Shown here: in pieces, positions 7,940-15,884 of the stretch | How positions within the stretch are numbered: the stretch's first letter is position 1 | Layout: every line of letters begins with the position of its first letter | Assembly: GCA_023717525.1 (NCBI GenBank) | Contig: JAMQPK010000130.1 | Coordinates: 1 to 53,758, forward strand | DNA: 53,758 bases | Direction: 5' to 3' | Source of the DNA: Vicinamibacterales bacterium | Lineage (GTDB): Bacteria > Acidobacteriota > Vicinamibacteria > Vicinamibacterales > JAMQPK01 | Program-made: the position numbers and the translations under genes | The notes under the pieces: generated by a model | What the model saw: only the letters and a program-made list of their open reading frames with translations | What the model was told of the DNA's origin: nothing | Database searches by the model: none

Positions 7940-8158
7940 CTACCGAGCGCGGAACGTAATGATGCCGCGAACGGGGTCGTAGGGAGAAACACCTACAGTC
8001 ACTCGATCGCCTGGCACTACTTTGATACGAAACCGGCGCATGCGGCCGCTGAGTTGGGCAAGCACCTCGTGCCCCGCGTCGCATTGAACTCGATAAAGCC
8101 CGCCACTGTGCACTGCCACTACCGTCCCTTGCATGTCGATCAAATCGTCTTTGCTCAA
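7940..8158 (-). CDS. infA: Translation initiation factor IF-1
   Basis: IF-1 binds the A site of the 30S subunit and helps IF-2 and IF-3 select the initiator tRNA. The 72-residue length and single OB fold are standard: MSKDDLIDMQG at the start, VQCDAGHEVLAQLSGRMR in the middle and PGDRVTVGVSPYDP near the end. The start is TTG at 8158, an unusual choice for an essential factor. GCAGG lies very close and AAAGGA about 14 bases upstream, so initiation may be weak. In many bacteria infA sits between map and rpmJ; here it lies about 22 kb away, behind an acyl-activating enzyme gene. A 7-base-pair hairpin at 8186-8205 precedes it. Confidence 0.95.
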   Translation of the reverse strand: MSKDDLIDMQGTVVAVHSGGLYRVQCDAGHEVLAQLSGRMRRFRIKVVPGDRVTVGVSPYDPVRGIITFRAR

Positions 8159-8228
8159 ACCTGCTCGAAATCCTTTCTACCGGCCGCGAGCGGATGCGCG
8201 CTCGCAATGATTGTGCCATAAACGACGT

Positions 8229-10724
8229 TCATCCGCCCAGCTTTCGTACCGCGTCTTCGACTCGAGCCGCTAAGTTCTCGTAATCATCGCCGTTTAGGTA
8301 GAGCGGTGTCCCGAACCTGACTGTTACGTTCCCCGGTCTGGCCATCTTCCACGAGCGGTGGAGCACGCGATCGACCCCCTCCAGCCGAACCGGAATGACC
8401 GGCACGTTCAGTTGCGATCCGAGCATCCCGATTCCGGGGCGGAAGGGCTGAACCTCTCCATGCTCGGTTCTTTTCCCTTCCGGAAAAATCAGAATCGAAA
8501 ACCCGTCGTTCAGGAGCTCGCCGGCGTAGCGAAGCGTCTGCCGCGCCCCAGCTTCCCGCTGTGGCAGAGGAAACGCGTTGAAGAACGCGGCCGAGAGCCA
8601 GTAGTTCAGGCTGTTGGTGAACCATTCCGTCCGGGTGAACTGGCCGGGGAAGAAATGCGCCTTGAAAAACTCCTTCGCCATCGCTGGCGCAACGCGCCGC
8701 CGCCATTTGCCCGGCAATGCGGCGAGGATCACTGGAACGTCCATGTGACTCTGATGATTCGCCGCGAAGATGACGGGTCCTTCGACAGCGCTCAGCCCAT
8801 CGAGCCCATCGGCGCGAATCCACGCGAAGACCCGCGTCAAGGGCACGAGAAACGCCGACTGACTGACCGCGCGCATCCAGCGAATCGGCATCGATCGATT
8901 CCAACGCGGGAAATCGACCGGCTCGGCAACTGGTTCCGCGGCAGGCGCGGCCGCGGCGAGCTTCTGGAGGTCGGCGACCGTCGACGCGCTCGCAAACGCC
9001 GACTCATCGATCGTCGTGTTCAGTGTCTCTTCGAGCGCCACCATCATCTCGATCCGTTCAAGCGAGCTCAAGCCCAGTTCCTCGAGTGTGGCTCCCGGTG
9101 AGAGCGGGCGCCCCGCCGTGTAGCGCGCGAGCACAGCTTCCACGCCGCTGCCAGCCGCCGCCGGCGTCGCCGGAGCGACGCCCGTCTGCAGCCAGTTGCG
9201 AATCTCGACGCGCTTCAATTTCCTGGTGCCGTCGGTTCTCGGCAGCTCGGGTCCGGGCCAGACGGCTGCCGCTCGGATGCGTTGATGATCCTGCAGCTTG
9301 CTGTTCGCGATCCTGACGACATCGGGAGGACGAGTTCCAGGCTCGACGACGAGCGCGACCTGCACACGTTCCTCGCCGTTCTGCGTCACGCCGACCGCAG
9401 CTGAATCCTTGACGCCGGGAATCTCGTTCACTATCCGTTCGACATCCTCCGGGAAGACGTTCAATCCCTCCGGCGTGACGATCATTTCCTTCTTGCGCCC
9501 GCGGATGAACAGCCGCCCCGCATCATCTTTCTCTCCGATGTCGCCCGTGTGGAACCATCCGTCCTCGAACGCCGCGCCAGTTGCTTCGGGTGCGCCGTAG
9601 TACCCGGTCGTGACGTTGTCGCCTTTGACCAGAATCTCGCCGTCGGGTGCAAGCCGGACCTCAACGCCGGCGATTGGCTTGCCGACCGATCCCTTGCTCG
9701 TCGAGAACGGATGATTCAACGTGACGATTGGCGCCGTTTCGGTGAGCCCGTAGCCCTGCACGACGACGAACCCCAGCCTGGTCCACAAGGCTTCCAGTTC
9801 GGAATCGAGGGGCGCTGCCCCGACGACGAACGCCCAGAACTTGAACCCGAAGAGGCGATGGACGGCGCGATACCTCCACCACCGTTTCGCCACGTGCTCC
9901 TTCTGCGGCGGAACCGTCCGTATCGACGGGTTGACCCGCGTCACGTGGTCGCCGAGCACGTCGAGAATTTTCGGTACCGAAACGAGCACAGAAATTCGCC
10001 GTTTCTTGATTTGACGGACGACCTCGTGCGGGTTCAGCCCCTTCATGAACACCACGGTGGCCGGCACCATCGGTGGCACGAATGTGGCCATGGCCTGCCC
10101 GAACATGTGGCTCAACGGCAGGAGGTTCAGGAATCGGAGCGGCTGAAACGGCACGGCCCATCTGCGGTATTTCAGCACCTCGTGCTCGACGGGGATGATG
10201 TTGGCGAGCACGTTCCGGTGAGTCAGGACGACGCCCTTCGGTTCGGCCGTTGCGCCAGAGGTAAAAATGATTTCGACGACGTCGTTCCACGCGACTGCGA
10301 CCGGACTGAACCCGGCGTCAGGGAGTTTCTTCCAGTCGATGTCGCCCAGTTTCCAGACGTCCGCTCCGCCCTCCGTCAGGACCTCCACATCGCTTCCGGC
10401 AAGGATGAGTCTTGAGTCGACAATGCGCGTCACCCTGTTCAGAAAATCCCGCGAGGCGCGATAGTCGATTGGCACGGCAATCGATCCGTTGAGCACGCAG
10501 CCCCAAAGCGCGATGATCCACTCGGGTCTGTTCTCGCTCCAGAAGACAACTTTGTCGCCTTTGCCGATGCCGGCGGCCTGAAGCCGGGCGGCAAAGCCTC
10601 GTGCGGCCTTCGCCGTCTGGCCGTACGTGTACGAATAGGAACGAAGTCCATCGTCGTAAACGAGGAAGTCACCGTGCGTTACGGCGAGATCGCCAAAAAA
10701 ATCAAGAAGGGTATCGCGGCGCAT
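8229..10724 (-). CDS. AMP-forming acyl ligase, carrier and acyltransferase fusion (Aas-like)
   Basis: This 831-residue protein has three parts. Residues 1-515 are an acyl-adenylate-forming ligase (FTSGATAEPKG at 154-164, GYGLTET at 324-330, GWFHTGD at 389-395, C-terminal lysine region TRKLKRVE). Residues about 525-590 resemble an acyl carrier domain, with GLSSLE at 551-556 providing a serine for phosphopantetheine. Residues about 645-831 are a PlsC-type acyltransferase (NHQSHMD at 656-662, FPEGKRT at 747-753, VPVIPVRLEG). It probably activates fatty acids and acylates a lysophospholipid, like Aas but without a transporter domain. The start is ATG 10724; a frame 34 residues longer would overlap the divergent SDR gene region. 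Confidence 0.9.
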   Translation of the reverse strand: MRRDTLLDFFGDLAVTHGDFLVYDDGLRSYSYTYGQTAKAARGFAARLQAAGIGKGDKVVFWSENRPEWIIALWGCVLNGSIAVPIDYRASRDFLNRVTRIVDSRLILAGSDVEVLTEGGADVWKLGDIDWKKLPDAGFSPVAVAWNDVVEIIFTSGATAEPKGVVLTHRNVLANIIPVEHEVLKYRRWAVPFQPLRFLNLLPLSHMFGQAMATFVPPMVPATVVFMKGLNPHEVVRQIKKRRISVLVSVPKILDVLGDHVTRVNPSIRTVPPQKEHVAKRWWRYRAVHRLFGFKFWAFVVGAAPLDSELEALWTRLGFVVVQGYGLTETAPIVTLNHPFSTSKGSVGKPIAGVEVRLAPDGEILVKGDNVTTGYYGAPEATGAAFEDGWFHTGDIGEKDDAGRLFIRGRKKEMIVTPEGLNVFPEDVERIVNEIPGVKDSAAVGVTQNGEERVQVALVVEPGTRPPDVVRIANSKLQDHQRIRAAAVWPGPELPRTDGTRKLKRVEIRNWLQTGVAPATPAAAGSGVEAVLARYTAGRPLSPGATLEELGLSSLERIEMMVALEETLNTTIDESAFASASTVADLQKLAAAAPAAEPVAEPVDFPRWNRSMPIRWMRAVSQSAFLVPLTRVFAWIRADGLDGLSAVEGPVIFAANHQSHMDVPVILAALPGKWRRRVAPAMAKEFFKAHFFPGQFTRTEWFTNSLNYWLSAAFFNAFPLPQREAGARQTLRYAGELLNDGFSILIFPEGKRTEHGEVQPFRPGIGMLGSQLNVPVIPVRLEGVDRVLHRSWKMARPGNVTVRFGTPLYLNGDDYENLAARVEDAVRKLGG

Positions 10725-10751
10725 CGACTCGATTATGATGTAGCCACCTTC

Positions 10752-11669
10752 ATGCGCATCTTTCTCACGGGCGCGACAGGATACATCGGCTCGGCTGTTC
10801 TCGATGCGCTTCTGCGAGGCAATCACCAGGTGACCGCGCTGGTTCGCACGCCGCAGGCCAAGGACGCGCTTCTCGCGCGCGGCGTCGCGCCAGTGCTTGG
10901 CGATCTGACGACGCCGAAATCATATCGAGCCTGTGCCGACGGCTTCGATGCGTACGTGCATACAGCGGCGGACGTTGGCGTGAAGCGCGAAGGCGTCGAC
11001 GCGAAAGCCATCGATACGCTCCTGAGCGCCGCTGCTTCGCACGCCGCCAGAACGGGCACGGGCGCGTTTGTCTACACATCTGGCGTCTGGGTCCTGGGAT
11101 CAAATGCGCAGCCGATGACCGAGTCGGCTCAGCCCAATCCGGGGCAGTTGCTCGGCTGGCGGCCAGTACACGAACAGCTGGTTCTGAAGGCGGCGGGGAA
11201 CGGACTGCGTACCTCCGTCATTCGCCCCGGCATCGTCTACGGCGGCTCTCGAGGAATCGTCTCAGATCTGCTCAAAAACGCCCTGAATGGGCTTATCAGG
11301 GTGATTGGAACGGGCGACAACCATTGGCCGCTCGTCTACGACCGCGATTTAGCCGACTTGTATGTTCGCGCCGCCACGAGACCCGAAGCGCTTGGGATCT
11401 ATCACGCCAACGACGAGGCCGACGAGACCGTCAATGCCGTCGTGGAGGGCATCGTGAATCACCTGTCCGCGCCGCCTGACGTGCGTCACGTGCCGCTCGA
11501 GGAGGCTCGCAAGAAGGTCGGCGCGTACGCCGACGCGCTTGCGCTCGATCAGATCGTCCGTGGTCCCCGGGCGCGCGAGCTCGGATGGTCGCCAACGCTG
11601 CACTCTGTCAGCGCGAACGTTCCACGCCTGCTGGAAGAATTCCGCAGCGGCCAGGAACGCGCCGCCTGA
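10752..11669 (+). CDS. NAD(P)-binding epimerase/SDR family protein
   Basis: This 305-residue extended/atypical SDR begins MRIFLTGATGYIGSAVLDAL, the dinucleotide-binding loop. Later motifs are VYTSGVWVLG and VIRPGIVYGG. At the place of the catalytic YxxxK the sequence reads RPVHEQLVLKA, without the tyrosine, so it may bind NAD(P) without the classical redox chemistry or use other residues. The start was placed at ATG 10752 because the fold begins there; a longer frame from 10674 overlaps the divergent acyl ligase. The substrate is unknown; a nucleotide-sugar or terpenoid-like small molecule is possible. Confidence 0.85.
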   Translation: MRIFLTGATGYIGSAVLDALLRGNHQVTALVRTPQAKDALLARGVAPVLGDLTTPKSYRACADGFDAYVHTAADVGVKREGVDAKAIDTLLSAAASHAARTGTGAFVYTSGVWVLGSNAQPMTESAQPNPGQLLGWRPVHEQLVLKAAGNGLRTSVIRPGIVYGGSRGIVSDLLKNALNGLIRVIGTGDNHWPLVYDRDLADLYVRAATRPEALGIYHANDEADETVNAVVEGIVNHLSAPPDVRHVPLEEARKKVGAYADALALDQIVRGPRARELGWSPTLHSVSANVPRLLEEFRSGQERAA

Positions 11670-11693
11670 GGATTTCTATCAGAGGGGTTTTTT
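11665..11693 (+). terminator. Possible weak intrinsic terminator after the SDR gene
   Basis: A short imperfect stem (CCTGA pairing with TCAGAGG, one bulge) overlaps the stop codon and is followed by six T at 11688-11693. It lies between convergent genes. The stem is weak. Confidence 0.35.
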
Positions 11694-11701
11694 CGAAGAA
11701 G

Positions 11702-13078
11702 TTACTCCGTGTCTTTGTGTTCTCTGTGCTGGGATAGCAAAATCTCCGAAGCACACGTGATGGCGCCTTCTGTAGTGCTGATCTCGCCGTCGAGCTGCCG
11801 GTCGTAAACCTTCTTCAGCAACTCGCCCATCTCGGGCCCGGGTTTCATCCCGAGATCGAGCAGGTGCCGTCCGAGCAGCAATGGCTTCGGTGGACGGCGA
11901 TCGACGCCCAGATCCCGCGCGCGCTCGAGAAACCAGTCCATCGCTGAGCAGTCGAACTCGCCTGTGCGGCCGAGACAATCCGACTTCGCGACACGCGCGA
12001 GCAGCTCCAGATCGACCTTTTGAGAGAGGCGGCGAAATGCGCCGTCCGTCAGCTCGTGGCGCACTTTGTAGAGCATTCCCGGCTTCAAATGGTGAGCTGT
12101 CAGTCCGAGCACCTGGCGCCGGACGTCCTTCCCATCGATCGAGTGGATGTTCAGCCTGTCGAGCCACGCGGCCGCAGGCGCGACGCCCGCTTCTTCGTGA
12201 TTCAGCGATCTGATGCGTCCGTCAATCACCGCCGTCGTCGCAGGTTTGCCGAAGTCGTGGGTCACTGCGGCGAGCATTATGGCGAGCGCGTCAGCGCGAT
12301 CCAGATCTCCGATGCGGCTGCGCGCCTGATCGATGACCATGAGCGTGTGAACCCACACATCGCCTTCGGGATGCCATTCGGGCTCCTGCTCGCAGCCTAT
12401 GAGCGCCTTCAACTCGGGAAAGAGCTGGTCGACGATGCCGAGGTCGCGCATCAGCGCGAAGCCGATCGACGGCCTCGTCGCGCGCAGCAACAGCTTTTCG
12501 ATCTCGCCCCAGACACGCTCCGGAGGGAGATCGTCCAGCCGAATCGATCGGCAGAGTTGTGCCGTCTCCTCGTCGAGCGTCAAGTCGAAGCGTGCCGCAA
12601 ACTGCACGGCACGAAGCGCGCGCAGGCTGTCGTCGCCAAACGTCGCCCTGTCGACGATGCGCAGAATCCTGCGCTGGAGATCCGCGCGGCCACCGAACGG
12701 ATCGATGTACTCCTCAGCCAGCGGATCCCACGAGATGGCGTTGATCGTGAAGTCGCGGCGCCGCGCCGCGTCCTCGAGGGACATGGTAGGGTCGCCCTCA
12801 ACTGCGAAACCCTTGTGGCCTCGTCCGGCTTTCGACTCGCGGCGGGGCAGGCCGATGTCGATCGTGCCGATCTTGTAGACGGGAAAACTCTGGCCGATCG
12901 GCTCGACCTTGCCGAAGGGCTGGAGCAGCGCGGGAAGGTCTGTCGCCGGTATGCCGAAGATCTCCAGATCGACGTCCTTCGACGTGAGCCCAAGGAGGCG
13001 GTCACGCACCCATCCACCGACGACGAGTGCTCGCCCGCCGCGGGCCCGCACCGCCTTCGCAATGGGTTCGATTTCCAT
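11702..13078 (-). CDS. cca: CCA-adding/poly(A) polymerase family nucleotidyltransferase with HD domain
   Basis: This enzyme adds or repairs the 3' CCA of tRNA. The nucleotidyltransferase head has VVGGWVRDRLLG, the metal-binding DVDLEIFG and RRDFTINAIS. The RNA-binding middle domain has GDDSLRALRAVQFAARF. A C-terminal HD phosphohydrolase-type domain shows HTLMVIDQ and VTHDFGKPAT. From ATG 13078 it has 458 residues; an ATG at 13111 would add 11 and would overlap the start codon of the divergent beta-propeller gene (shared CATG). Neither start has a clear ribosome site. The last ten residues (SQHREHKDTE) are encoded by a repeat-like GTGTCTTTGTG stretch, so the original C-terminus may have been replaced. 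Confidence 0.92.
   Translation of the reverse strand: MEIEPIAKAVRARGGRALVVGGWVRDRLLGLTSKDVDLEIFGIPATDLPALLQPFGKVEPIGQSFPVYKIGTIDIGLPRRESKAGRGHKGFAVEGDPTMSLEDAARRRDFTINAISWDPLAEEYIDPFGGRADLQRRILRIVDRATFGDDSLRALRAVQFAARFDLTLDEETAQLCRSIRLDDLPPERVWGEIEKLLLRATRPSIGFALMRDLGIVDQLFPELKALIGCEQEPEWHPEGDVWVHTLMVIDQARSRIGDLDRADALAIMLAAVTHDFGKPATTAVIDGRIRSLNHEEAGVAPAAAWLDRLNIHSIDGKDVRRQVLGLTAHHLKPGMLYKVRHELTDGAFRRLSQKVDLELLARVAKSDCLGRTGEFDCSAMDWFLERARDLGVDRRPPKPLLLGRHLLDLGMKPGPEMGELLKKVYDRQLDGEISTTEGAITCASEILLSQHREHKDTE
11704..11728. repeat. Short GT/CT-rich repeat-like stretch inside the cca 3' end
   Basis: A degenerate GTGTCTTTGTG-like run of 25 bases encodes the last residues of the cca product. The period is not clearly seven, so membership of the heptamer arrays is doubtful. 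Confidence 0.4.
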
Positions 13079-13109
13079 CAGCGAATCATAGCGTGGTAGA
13101 AAAGAGCGC

Positions 13110-14180
13110 ATGATTTCTCAGCACGCCACCCTTGCCGCCGTTGCCCTCATCACCTTCGCCATGGGTTTCAGCGCTCGGCCCCAGGCGCCGCAGTCGCCTG
13201 CAGCGCCGGGTGCTGGAGCGGAACGGCATCTGGCCGGCATCAAGCAGCTCACATTTGGAGGCGAGAATGCCGAGGCGTATTTTTCGCCTGATGGGAAGCG
13301 TTTGATCTATCAATCAAATCCTGGTGGCGCGTCGCCAACGGTGTGCGATCAGATGATGACGATGAACATCGACGGGTCGAACAAGGCGCAGGTCAGCAGA
13401 GGTGGCGGACGGACGACATGCGGGTACTTCTATCCTGATGGGCAATCCATTCTCTATGCATCGACGCGGCTGGGAGGGCCCGACTGTCCGCCGCGCCCGA
13501 GCTTCGAGCGCGGCTATGTGTGGCCGATCTATGGCTCGTACGACATCTTTCGCGCGGCGCCAGACGGCTCGAACTTGCGACAGCTCACAAAGACGCCTGG
13601 ATACGACGCGGAAGCGACCATTGCTCCGGACGGCCGCATCGCGTTCACGAGCGTGCGCGACGGCGACATGGAGATCTATTCGATGAACGGCGATGGCACC
13701 GATGTACGCCGCCTCACCAATCGCCCGGGCCCCGATGGCGGTCCGTGGTTTTCGCCAGACGGCAAACTGATCGTGTTTCGAGGCCGCGCCATTGCGGATG
13801 CGAAAGAGCTCGGCGATTTTCAAAGTCTCCTCACGCAGGAGCTTTGGCGCCCGACGACGCTCGAGATATTTGTGATGAACCGCGACGGCAGCAACCTTCG
13901 ACAGGTGACCAGACTCGGCGGAGCGAACTTTGCGCCGGCATGGCATCCCGATGGCAGGCGTGTGATCTTCGCGTCCAACTCGCGGGATCCGAAGGGCCGT
14001 AACTTCGATATCTTTTCGGTGAATCTCGACGGCTCGGGCCTTCAGCAGATTACCTATAACGACACGTTCGACGGTTTTCCGATGTTTTCCCCCGATGGGA
14101 AGAAGGTCGTGTTCGGTTCAAACCGGAACGCGAAGGCGGAAGGCGAGACGAACGTGTTCATCGCGGACTGGGTGGACTAG
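13110..14180 (+). CDS. Secreted PD40/TolB-like beta-propeller protein
   Basis: This 356-residue protein has an N-terminal signal peptide (about residues 1-24) and then repeated WD40-like PD40 blades: AYFSPDGKRLIYQS, PDGRIAFTSVRDGD, WFSPDGKLIVFRG, AWHPDGRRVIFAS and MFSPDGKKVVFGS, each followed by D-I-(F/Y) strands with NxDGS turns. It is predicted to fold as a six-bladed propeller in the periplasm or outside the cell and resembles the C-terminal half of TolB, but it lacks the TolB N-terminal domain. Its role is unknown; protein binding is typical for the fold. AAGAG lies just before the ATG, which overlaps the alternative cca start. Confidence 0.85.
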   Translation: MISQHATLAAVALITFAMGFSARPQAPQSPAAPGAGAERHLAGIKQLTFGGENAEAYFSPDGKRLIYQSNPGGASPTVCDQMMTMNIDGSNKAQVSRGGGRTTCGYFYPDGQSILYASTRLGGPDCPPRPSFERGYVWPIYGSYDIFRAAPDGSNLRQLTKTPGYDAEATIAPDGRIAFTSVRDGDMEIYSMNGDGTDVRRLTNRPGPDGGPWFSPDGKLIVFRGRAIADAKELGDFQSLLTQELWRPTTLEIFVMNRDGSNLRQVTRLGGANFAPAWHPDGRRVIFASNSRDPKGRNFDIFSVNLDGSGLQQITYNDTFDGFPMFSPDGKKVVFGSNRNAKAEGETNVFIADWVD

Positions 14181-14229
14181 GCTTCGGGCTCTGGGCTTTG
14201 GACTCCAGGCCTGGACGCGCCCAAAGCCC
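14181..14229. repeat. Heptamer repeat hairpin, GGCTTTG family
   Basis: Units such as GCTTCGG, GCTCTGG and GCTTTGG follow the stop of the propeller gene directly. GGGCTTTGG (14193-14201) pairs with CCAAAGCCC (14221-14229), with a smaller palindrome TCCAGGCCTGGA inside. It lies between convergent genes and touches the FKBP stop codon. It may work as a two-way transcript end, though no T-run is present. Confidence 0.75.
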
Positions 14230-14576
14230 TAGCGAACGCCAAGCAGCTCCACTTCAAAAATCAGGTCTGCATTCGGCGGGATCACGCCGCCGGCGCCGCG
14301 GGCTCCGTACCCCAGGGCTGGTGGGATCTCGAGCTTCCGCTTGCCGCCGACCTTCATGCCGGCGACCCCTTCGTCCCATCCTCTAATCACCACGCCGGCA
14401 CCCAACGTGAACTCGAAAGGCTCGTTTCTATCTAGAGAAGAGTCGAACTTCTGGCCGTTTTTCAGCCAGCCCGTATAGTGCACCCGGGCTTTCTGGCCAG
14501 TCTGTGCCGATGCCCCTGTGCCGGCTTCGATGTCGGTGTATTTCAGGCCCGATGGTGTCGTCGTTTCGTTTCCCAT
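14229..14576 (-). CDS. FKBP-type peptidyl-prolyl isomerase
   Basis: This is a single-domain FKBP of 115 residues with no signal peptide, so it is cytoplasmic. It speeds proline isomerisation during folding. Family signatures run through the whole protein: [36 protein letters not shown] and [20 protein letters not shown], including the aromatic and Asp residues of the FK506 pocket. It starts [13 protein letters not shown]. It is convergent with the propeller gene, and its own promoter must lie in the 350-base gap before rpsL. Confidence 0.95.
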   Translation of the reverse strand: MGNETTTPSGLKYTDIEAGTGASAQTGQKARVHYTGWLKNGQKFDSSLDRNEPFEFTLGAGVVIRGWDEGVAGMKVGGKRKLEIPPALGYGARGAGGVIPPNADLIFEVELLGVR

Positions 14577-14593
14577 TAAGTCACTCCAAAAAA

Positions 14594-14680
14594 TTGGAGA
14601 GTGGGTGATTGGTGATGGTGTGATGGGTCCGCGGCATTCCCGCTCTCACGTCACCCAATCGCCTATCGCCAAATCTCCAA
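14594..14680. repeat. Heptamer repeat hairpin, GGGTGAT family
   Basis: TTGGAGA (14594-14600) pairs with TCTCCAA (14674-14680), and units like GGGTGAT and TGGTGAT are matched by CCCAATC and GCCTATC on the other arm. The result is one long imperfect hairpin upstream of the str operon promoter. It occupies the first third of the 347-base stretch without a gene (14577-14923). Confidence 0.7.
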
Positions 14681-14687
14681 TGACTTA

Positions 14688-14696
14688 TGCTATATT
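14688..14696 (+). promoter_or_regulatory. Candidate extended -10 promoter of the ribosomal superoperon
   Basis: TGCTATATT is an extended -10 (TGn plus TATATT at 14691-14696). The -35 position is poor (GCCAAA), as often seen with extended -10 elements. It is the best promoter candidate in the gap before rpsL and would give a leader of about 220 bases. Confidence 0.5.
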
Positions 14697-14923
14697 CGTC
14701 AGGTTGTATCGAAGCTAGGAAACCCTATCTAACTTCGAACCGCACGGAAGAGGCAATCACGCCACTTCTTTACTAAGTAACGAACCCGCGGAGCATATTA
14801 TTCCGCCGGGCACGCGACTTTAAACACGTTTAGGGTAACTGCATCGGGCGCCAAGCCTTTGCGCTTCTAGGCCCGACGCGACTTTTAGGCTGCTGCAGAG
14901 CGGCCGCATGGAGTTTTGTTCCC
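14697..14923 (+). promoter_or_regulatory. Long leader before rpsL with a hairpin
   Basis: No gene or tRNA is seen in this stretch. TCGGGC (14844-14849) pairs with GCCCGA (14871-14876), with a further GCC/GGC stem inside. The leader may hold a site for ribosomal-protein feedback on the operon, but no known motif is recognised. Confidence 0.4.
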
Positions 14924-15298
14924 GTGCCGACCATCAGTCAGCTCGTGCGACACGGTCGCACCAAGATCGTCAGCAAAACCAAGAGCCCGGCGCTGCAGAA
15001 CAGCCCGCAGAAGCGCGGCGTGTGCGTGCGCGTCTTCACCCAGACGCCGAAGAAGCCGAACTCCGCGCTGCGCAAAGTCGCGCGCGTGAGGCTGACCAAC
15101 GGCATCGAGGTGACGACGTACATCCCGGGCGTCGGCCACAACCTGCAGGAACACTCGCTGGTGTTGATTCGGGGAGGCCGCGTGAAGGATCTGCCGGGCG
15201 TGCGCTATCACGTCGTGCGAGGCACGCTCGATGCGGTCGGCGTGGCGGGAAGAAAACAAGGGCGATCCAAATACGGCGCGAAGCGCCCCAAAGCGTAA
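14924..15298 (+). CDS. rpsL: 30S ribosomal protein S12
   Basis: S12 lies at the decoding centre of the 30S subunit and helps proofread tRNA. The 124 residues are standard: [12 protein letters not shown] at the start, [17 protein letters not shown] (site of streptomycin-resistance lysines) and the [11 protein letters not shown] loop. The start is GTG at 14924, with GGAG about 11 bases upstream. It is the first gene of the superoperon, and rpsG follows after 6 bases. Confidence 0.98.
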   Translation: MPTISQLVRHGRTKIVSKTKSPALQNSPQKRGVCVRVFTQTPKKPNSALRKVARVRLTNGIEVTTYIPGVGHNLQEHSLVLIRGGRVKDLPGVRYHVVRGTLDAVGVAGRKQGRSKYGAKRPKA

Positions 15299-15304
15299 AA
15301 ACTT

Positions 15305-15778
15305 ATGCCTCGACGACGAATCATTGCGAAACGTGAACTTGCCAACGACCCGCTCTATGGCAGCCCGCTGGTGACCCGCTTCATCAACACGGTGATGCGT
15401 GGCGGCAAGCGAAGCACGGCCGAAGGCATTCTGTACGGCAGCTTCGACATCATCAAAGAGAAGACGGGCGACGATCCGTTGAAGACCTTCAAGAAGGCGG
15501 TCGACAACGTGAAGCCCAGCCTCGAAGTGAAATCGCGGCGCGTCGGCGGATCGAACTACCAGGTACCGGTCGAAGTGAATCCAAACCGCCGCCTCTCGCT
15601 CAGCATCCGGTGGCTCGTCGGCTACGCGCGGTCGCGCGGCGACGGGAAGACGATGGAAGAGAAGTTGGCGAACGAGCTGCTCGACGCGGCGAATCTGCGC
15701 GGCGGCGCCGTGAAGAAGCGCGAAGACACGCACCGGATGGCTGAGGCGAACAAAGCGTTCGCCCACTATCGCTGGTAG
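15305..15778 (+). CDS. rpsG: 30S ribosomal protein S7
   Basis: S7 starts assembly of the 30S head by binding the 3' domain of 16S rRNA. The product has 157 residues, beginning [16 protein letters not shown] and ending AHYRW as in the family. No Shine-Dalgarno is visible in the 6-base gap after rpsL, so translation is probably coupled. A GGTCCTT repeat hairpin separates it from fusA. Confidence 0.98.
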   Translation: MPRRRIIAKRELANDPLYGSPLVTRFINTVMRGGKRSTAEGILYGSFDIIKEKTGDDPLKTFKKAVDNVKPSLEVKSRRVGGSNYQVPVEVNPNRRLSLSIRWLVGYARSRGDGKTMEEKLANELLDAANLRGGAVKKREDTHRMAEANKAFAHYRW

Positions 15779-15784
15779 ACGACA

Positions 15785-15868
15785 GGTCCTTGGTTCTTAG
15801 TCCTTGGTGGTTGGTCCCAGGGATGAGAACGAGGGACGAAGGACCAGGAACGAAGGACCAGGGACTAA
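15785..15868. repeat. Heptamer repeat hairpin, GGTCCTT family
   Basis: Twelve consecutive 7-base units can be read: GGTCCTT, GGTTCTT, AGTCCTT and relatives on the left, GGACGAA, GGACCAG and GAACGAA on the right. The two halves are imperfect reverse complements. It lies between rpsG and fusA; the same family recurs before rpsM (30810). Confidence 0.85.
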
Positions 15869-15884
15869 CTGCGAAGTAAGAGAA

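Noticed and set aside
12020-13099. Plus-strand frame of about 360 codons opposite cca
   Set aside because: It is antisense to the tRNA nucleotidyltransferase, whose motifs are unambiguous.
14697-14923. Possible tRNA or small RNA gene in the rpsL leader
   Set aside because: No cloverleaf, T-loop or anticodon arm could be assembled from the visible stems.
15804-15884. N-terminal extension of EF-G
   Set aside because: The extra codons translate the GGTCCTT repeat array; the family start is at 15885 with its own ribosome site.
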